In this document: positions 60,179 through 64,000 of the stretch, piece by piece | Layout: each line of letters opens with the position of its first letter | Position numbering within the stretch: position 1 is the stretch's first letter | The notes under the pieces: generated by a model | The model's database searches: none | What the model was told of the DNA's origin: nothing | The model's input: only the letters and a program-made list of their open reading frames with translations | Origin: Aurelia coerulea | Lineage: Eukaryota; Cnidaria; Scyphozoa; Semaeostomeae; Ulmaridae | Assembly (NCBI GenBank): GCA_039566865.1 | Contig: CM076956.1 | Span: forward strand, 13,589,511 to 13,653,510 | Reading direction: 5' to 3' | Length of the DNA stretch: 64,000 nucleotides | Made by a program: the position numbers and the translations under genes

Positions 60179-62895
60179 TTAACACACAGGCGGAGGTTAA
60201 TTAATTTACCGTTCTGCGCACCCCATTTCCCGCGGTTTTTCATCTCCCTTCCCAGCATGCATTATAGTTGAGAGCACATGCAATGTTTCGTTTAGGCCAT
60301 TCGTTCCTGATTTTTTTTTAGCCTAAGAGTTTCTACTATAACGCGCTTTTCAAGACCAAGATTACGTTCGAAACTATCTTGTTGCATCAGAAGAGAAGCG
60401 ACTCCATTTGAAGTTCATTTTTCACGCTGCGCAGACATGTTGGCATGAAAGAGCAAGGAACTTTGTTGTGTGGTTTCTTGGCACGTCTTCTAATGGTGAA
60501 ATGGCCTAAGTAGGTAGGCTGTTTTCCGTCATAATGGCCGATGAAGAACAGCGAATATTCTCTCTTGCATTCTCTCATTAACGGATTTCATATCAAGTGA
60601 AACTGCGGTTTGAATCCCTTGTGACCAATGATGACCAAACCGTATGAAGCTCTGAGCTTACAGAACGATATAATTATGACTCGGTCAGGCCAAGTCATTC
60701 ACGTTAATCTTCAACTGCACGATCATGATCATTTTACATCACACAAATTTATAGTCTGGAATGGAAATTTGAATCATGTAACCAGATGAATTCCAGCCCT
60801 TGGAAGCATGGCCAACAGGAATAAGAAATCAAGGATAGTTTGAGAGTCGATAAAACACTTTGCTATTCAGTATTACTGTTTGTTGGTATTCATTCATCAT
60901 TTGCTTCCACATCCATCACCACATCGTCATTGACAAGCTGTATGGTTTTGAATGATTGAATACAAGTAAGTGGCAACATTGTTTGATGGCTGGTGAACTG
61001 CTAACCACTCAGCAACTTGCGTGATGGAATTATCCATGGCAATTCATTGGAAAAGTGGGGATCTCAAATAAGGGGAACAAAAAGAATTTGAAAACAGAAA
61101 GGTAATGCATTGAATCCTTGTTAATAAAGTTTCTGTCTTTACAATTAACTAACTACAGGGCCTAAACCCTCTCGTCCAGCAGATCAATTGATCTAAGATT
61201 TTCAACCTTTATCAGCGTAATAAAACTACCAAAAATTTCACCAAGTCTTAGATGTGGAATTCAGTCAGCTCTCATAACCCGTTTAAAAATCTGAAAAGTT
61301 GTGTTATTTGGTAGTTACAGTAGGAGCCGTTATAGAGATCAATCTCAGGAAGTCTTTAGTTTTACCTAACCTTGAAGCCAATAAGTTGCAGAGTGCTGCC
61401 AGACCAATCACAAAGTATGGCCACGCTTCTATCGAGTCTACTGTCATGACACTTACTTTGCAATATTGTATTGTTCAAGCTACAATGTGTACCAAAAGAA
61501 GGAGGACATTATGGATATATGCCCTCTTTATACACTGTTTTTCCTCAGGTTTATGGCCATGTTACATTCACTTAACCACTTAACCAGTATAGTATTAGCG
61601 AACAAATCCTTTGCCCTGAGTTTTGTTTGTCTGTTTGTCAGCAACACAGCCATCAGCTCTTGGTGGCTGATTAATATAGTCACATCCTCAATAATGTTAG
61701 CACAACAATAATATAGTAGTCACATGAGGTGTCAACCCAGGAATTCCAACTTTCTCACGTTTTAGTGTCACAATGCATATTCTCAAACGTGTTACTTAAT
61801 TAGCTTATCAATCTATGACACAATCTTAGTTCTGCAGCTGCACAAGACACCTACACAGGTTGTCTCAGAATTTTGTGAAGTAGGACACCTATAATCTTCC
61901 AGCACAATCATGACGTGACAACGAACTTCCCTACTGCATTACCCCACCCTCATTCAGTGTGCTTCGTAATGACATTGTGTCACTTTCATAACCTTGATTT
62001 TGATTCACTCTAGGACAATCGCAAGAAGCATGCTAGGTGAAGCAATAATAACTACAAACCTTTGTCAGTCAAAATGTGCAATCCAACCCCCCCCCCCCTT
62101 TTTCATTTTCTCTTTCATTTTCAGGAATATTCTCAGCTAAGCTTACATGTTAGTCTAATATAAGAAGATAGTCTAATAGTCTAATATATCTACGAAAGAA
62201 CGCTTACAAGTATGAGTACACGAAAAACATTTAAAAAAAAAAAAAAAACAAAAAACAAAAAAATTGCTGAAGAGGACAAGTAAAAATAACTCATAATAAG
62301 CTTTCGAGCCATTTGCACTCCCTTTCACCTACATCACCCCTCCTTTTTTTCTATTGCTGGAAGTTTCAGGATTGTTTAAACGGTCATGCACAGTCTTAGG
62401 ATACACACACAGACACACACAGAAAAATAGAAATAACAAATTTATCATTACATCGCAGGGCTGGAGATTAGAAAGTATCACCTCAGCAATGTCAGAAACA
62501 GGAAGGGTGCTCTAATACTCAGCAATCTGTATTACACCCCATCCCCTACTTGGCAGTCCCACCACCCTTCTCTCTCTCTCTCTTTATCTCATTATCTGCA
62601 GATTCAGAAGGCTCAGACAAAAGGAATTCATCAAGTACCAAAAGAATCCACCAGTATTGGTTCAGGTATAAAAGAGAGTAGCATAGAGAAGCAAAAACAA
62701 AAACAAACAAACAAACAATTAATCTAGATTAATCAATCCAAAGATTCACCATTATGCAATTCCCCCCCCCCCCCACCCTTCCGCCTTTGTTTTTTCCTTG
62801 CAGGTCAAGTAGGTTCACAACTTTATCCCATACAATTCTTGACCACAACAAGCAGACCAACAAACGTACAAAAATACTGTTTTTTAATTAAAAAA

Positions 62896-62926
<31 letters not shown>

Positions 62927-64000
62927 ACAAACAAACAACAAATTCAATGCTCACCTGTCGCCACCCCTTCTTTATGTATCTCTATGACTTTTTCTTTGCA
63001 GACCAAACAGTCAACCTACTCACCTACTCTATGCAAAGCCTTGCAGGCAACAAACAAATGTTGACTTTATTACAGGAAAATGTTCACAACAAATGTCACA
63101 AATATATAACAACAACAAAATTATTATCAAATAGAACAAACCAGCTGAATCAGCCTGGCCTATGTTAATCAGGCAAAGTTTATCAATATATCCCTATTGT
63201 CCCACTCTCATTCAATTTCTTACGGATTGCAAATAAGGTTCCTTGTTTAAGGCCAAAATTATCATTAGTATGGCATATGCTCGCTCTCTCTCTTCTTTCA
63301 ACAGGTCTCCAGAGTTACATCATGCACACATAGTTCAAAATGAGGAACTCCGGCAACTGCCTGTATCAGAAGGTTATACAACAACAAAATTCAACAAGAA
63401 AAAGGGACTGTACAAGGACCATACGGTATACATGATGTATCTATTAATAACCGGGCGAAAGGAAAAGATGCCAACAAAAACCCATACCATCAAGCTTCAG
63501 AATTGGGGCATATGCGACAGCAGCGAACATCCCTGTCTGGCTGATAAAAGTCCTGGGGCATTGGTCCACTAACTGCTTGAGGGGTATATTAGAGCACCTA
63601 GAAATATATTATATCAAGTTCCTGACATCCTAGCAGAAAACCAGTCCCAGCATCCACGGGCTGGTCCCCATACTAAGGGACCACCTGGGAATTTAGCAGT
63701 ACGAATATGGTCAACTACAGTGGTAGGGTCTAGGGTGCACAAATTTGGCTGTACTTTGGCGGTTTGGGCCACACAATAGGTGGCCAGGTTAACTATACTT
63801 GTTTGTACCTTAAGATATAGGGATTTAATATGCCCCCTTAACTAGCCTCCCTATATTAACCAGTTGTTTTAGTTATTGATCTAGGTAGTTTATTGTAGTT
63901 TTAAGACAACTACTACAAGGACGACTACTACTACCTCTCGCCGACTGCGGAGGAGATGTTCTACCTCGCACTGCGGTGGAGGAGAACGACTGCTACTACC
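60179..64000 (+). mobile_element. family 3 long element, copy 2 (L3b), truncated by the window end
   Basis: It has the intact left end TTAACACACAGGCGGAGG that copy 1 lacks. The interior (60248-63759) is nearly identical to copy 1. Visible differences are longer A and C runs (62232-62270, 62764-62776, 62890-62935), scattered substitutions, and a 38 bp insertion at 61646-61683. The right arm starts CGGTTTGGGCC at 63760, and the window ends inside the 65 bp minisatellite. Whether a spacer and an S element follow cannot be seen. Confidence 0.85.
62085..63310 (+). other. ladder of splice-acceptor-like sites in L3 copy 2
   Basis: Sites equivalent to copy 1, with CAG ending at about 62124, 62601, 62803, 63001 and 63304. 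The poly-C and poly-A tracts between rungs are longer here than in copy 1, while the acceptor-like motifs themselves are unchanged. Confidence 0.5.

Overview
This 64 kb window looks like nuclear DNA of a multicellular animal, probably an invertebrate. The grounds are AT-rich, gene-poor sequence, several MITE-like fold-back elements, polypyrimidine/CAG motifs that resemble animal splice acceptors, and a very large satellite array. The species cannot be fixed from the sequence. I found no protein-coding gene, tRNA or rRNA that I can support. Many long open frames exist, but nearly all are by-products of a tandem repeat whose unit is a multiple of three.

Layout: (1) 1-6404, ordinary AT-rich unique DNA with three small fold-back or MITE-like elements and one pair of diverged repeats. 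(2) 6405-18722, satellite array of a ~69 bp monomer; its first ~340 bp are in reverse orientation and the next ~400 bp are a divergent variant. (3) 18723-22896, first mobile composite (family 1). (4) 22897-49539, a second, longer stretch of the satellite with higher-order repeats, local duplications and one AT-rich insertion (43898-44115). (5) 49540-54221, second composite (family 2). (6) 54222-54590, short satellite remnant. (7) 54591-59423, third composite (family 3, left end lost). (8) 59424-60150, satellite. (9) 60151-64000, second copy of the family 3 composite, running off the window.

The main discovery candidate is the structure shared by the three composites. Each complete junction consists of a long element (L, about 2.8-4 kb), then exactly 28 bp, then a short element (S, about 0.8-1.8 kb). 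L and S of a family have the same two ends but different interiors. All ends are TTAA followed by inverted repeats. The 28 bp spacer is a small palindrome in all three families although its sequence differs, and in families 2 and 3 a further copy of it also precedes L at the outer left end. The arrangement therefore reads as head-to-tail cassettes of the form [28 bp hairpin + TTAA-bounded element]. The L interiors of the three families are distantly related to each other and carry a ladder of splice-acceptor-like motifs, but no recognisable transposase. The S elements carry an extra inverted motif, GGGTC(G/A)TATCT, inside their ends.

The satellite monomer is itself almost entirely two adjacent inverted repeats. 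Precise loss of one of them, between flanking TTTTTGGC copies, recurs through the array. No gene network can be described: this is a repeat-dominated, heterochromatin-like region shaped by satellite amplification and by one peculiar class of non-autonomous mobile elements.
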